This document shows positions 14,549-15,244 of a stretch of DNA of 15,244 nt, in pieces. How positions within the stretch are numbered: position 1 is the first letter of the stretch; each line of letters begins with the position of its first letter. The translations under genes and the position numbers were made by a program. The notes beneath the pieces are model-generated. The model ran no database searches, was not told the origin of the DNA, and saw only the letters and a program-made list of their open reading frames with translations. The stretch comes from Alkalibaculum bacchi. GTDB lineage: Bacteria > Bacillota > Clostridia > Eubacteriales > Alkalibacteraceae. The stretch is taken from contig NZ_CALNCS010000119.1 in NCBI RefSeq assembly GCF_937875145.1, positions 1-15,244 of the forward strand, given 5' to 3'.

Positions 14549-14803
14549 TTATATAATTAGCGAAAGGATAGATCCTATCCCAAAGTCAATCACCCAAACA
14601 ATCGCAGTCATTATTAGAACAATTCCTAGAACAACAGAAGTATGTTGTATTAGCTCAGGTCTTGTCGGCCAATTAACCTTTTTGATTTCATACCATACGC
14701 TCTTAAAAAAGCCCGTGAAACTTTTCAAAAAACTCTCTTTGTTTTTCTTTACTTCTTTGCTTTTCCTTACTTCTTTAGTTTGTTTTACTTCTTTTTTGGC
14801 CAT
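14549..14803 (-). CDS. secE: Preprotein translocase subunit SecE
   Basis: SecE clamps the SecY channel in the cytoplasmic membrane. The 84-residue form is the short, single-span type of Firmicutes. It has a Lys-rich cytosolic N terminus (about 1-25, with repeated KEV-KxxKE), the amphipathic helix with the family motif VWYEIKKVNWPTRPEL (about 37-52), and one membrane segment covering roughly 55-80 (VVLGIVLIMTAIVWVIDFGI). The ATG at 14803 follows an AGAGGTGG site. It is 38 bp after rpmG and 19 bp before nusG. Confidence 0.96.
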   Translation of the reverse strand: MAKKEVKQTKEVRKSKEVKKNKESFLKSFTGFFKSVWYEIKKVNWPTRPELIQHTSVVLGIVLIMTAIVWVIDFGIGSILSLII

Positions 14804-14841
14804 AATCCACCTCTTTAATCCTTATCAAAGATTAAATTGCA

Positions 14842-14991
14842 TTATTTTGTTTCTTTATGTGCTGTATGAGTTTTACAGAATTTACAATATTTCTTTAGTT
14901 CAATTCTCTCTGGGTCGTTCTTTTTGTTTTTCATAGTATGATAATTTCTTTGCTTACATTCCCCACATGCTAAGATTACTTTAACTCTCAT
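14842..14991 (-). CDS. rpmG: 50S ribosomal protein L33
   Basis: Small 50S protein of 49 residues. Cys9, Cys12, Cys36 and Cys39 form two CxxC pairs, so this is the zinc-containing (C+) type. In many Firmicutes the zinc-free paralogue replaces that type when zinc is scarce; no paralogue is in this window. The protein reads MRVKVILACGECKQRNYHTM and ends TAHKETK. Longer frames reach upstream to 15087, but the ATG at 14991 has AGGAGG 7 nt before it and gives the family-standard N terminus; the GTG three bases upstream is too close. It is the first gene after the promoter at 15072-15100. Confidence 0.95.
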   Translation of the reverse strand: MRVKVILACGECKQRNYHTMKNKKNDPERIELKKYCKFCKTHTAHKETK

Positions 14992-15071
14992 CACTACACC
15001 TCCTATATCGGATAACTTCACACAATTAGCTAGTTTAGGCATACGAACCCTATTATTCATTCTACCTATCA

Positions 15072-15100
15072 AAAATACCACAAACAAATTTCACTGTCAA
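15072..15100 (-). promoter_or_regulatory. Sigma-A promoter of the rpmG-secE-nusG-rplKA unit
   Basis: On the minus strand: TTGACA (15095-15100), 17-bp spacer, TATTTT (15072-15077), with TG one base before the -10. The predicted start near 15065 gives a leader of about 74 nt to the rpmG ATG. No strong fold is evident in the leader. Confidence 0.8.
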
Positions 15101-15196
15101 GAAAAAGCGATGTACAGCCTCTACTTGAAAGTGACACCGAAATACAAACAAACATTATTGCTCTTGAAAATCGACTATCTTTGTTTTACGCAAAAT

Positions 15197-15227
15197 GAGG
15201 ACCACCCGTCCAACGGGTGGTTTCCTC
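15197..15227 (-). terminator. Strong hairpin near the right edge: terminator of an upstream gene or IS200/IS605-type end
   Basis: ACCACCCG (15201-15208) pairs with CGGGTGGT (15214-15221) around TCCAA. The stem extends with GAGG (15197-15200) and CCTC (15224-15227), leaving two unpaired bases at 15222-15223. On the minus strand it is followed by ATTTTG, a poor U-tract, so it could weakly terminate a gene lying to the right. A second small hairpin, GGCT-ATA-AGCC (15231-15241), is next to it. A hairpin with bulged bases, close to TTAC (15186-15189), also resembles the ends of IS200/IS605-family elements. The window stops before this can be settled. Confidence 0.55.
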
Positions 15228-15244
15228 TACGGCTATAAGCCTTT

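Overview
The window carries the bacterial ribosomal-protein / RNA-polymerase super-operon, with every gene on the minus strand, so transcription runs from the right edge to the left edge. In transcription order the genes are rpmG, secE, nusG, rplK, rplA, rplJ, rplL, rpoB, rpoC, an L7Ae-family gene, rpsL, rpsG, fusA and the first 13 codons of tuf. The gene order, AT-rich sequence, strong AGGAGG-type ribosome binding sites, GTG/TTG starts (rplJ, rpsG, probably fusA; TTG for rpoC), an L10-leader attenuator and the L7Ae-like gene between rpoC and rpsL all point to a low-GC Firmicute, most likely a clostridium (an Alkaliphilus/Natronincola-type relative is a guess). The rsmC-like methyltransferase gene that Bacillus has between rplL and rpoB is absent.

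Right part (about 12770-15244): a hairpin at the right edge, a consensus sigma-A promoter, then rpmG-secE-nusG-rplK-rplA in close order. Middle part (about 7330-12770): a consensus promoter just after rplA, the L10 leader with its terminator, an unusual array of hairpins about 260 bp long, rplJ and rplL, a strong terminator, a second promoter, then rpoB. Left part (1-7330): a 200-bp MITE-like element containing its own terminator-like hairpin, rpoC, a promoter, the L7Ae-like gene, a terminator-like hairpin, and rpsL-rpsG-fusA-tuf.

The genes make core parts of transcription and translation: ribosomal proteins L33, L11, L1, L10, L7/L12, S12 and S7, elongation factors EF-G and EF-Tu, RNA polymerase beta and beta', the elongation factor NusG and the SecE translocase subunit. 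All look intact. RpoB and RpsL carry wild-type residues at the classical rifampicin and streptomycin resistance positions.

The genes are ordinary; the surprises lie between them. The best candidate for something undescribed is the stretch between the L10 attenuator and rplJ. It holds seven inverted repeats with 2-3 nt loops whose centres are spaced every 38-44 bp. Two exact 78-bp units and a diverged third share the same architecture, and the stem sequences change between units while pairing is kept. It would lie in the 5' untranslated region of the rplJL mRNA. No tRNA, rRNA, CRISPR array, transposase gene or phage gene was seen.
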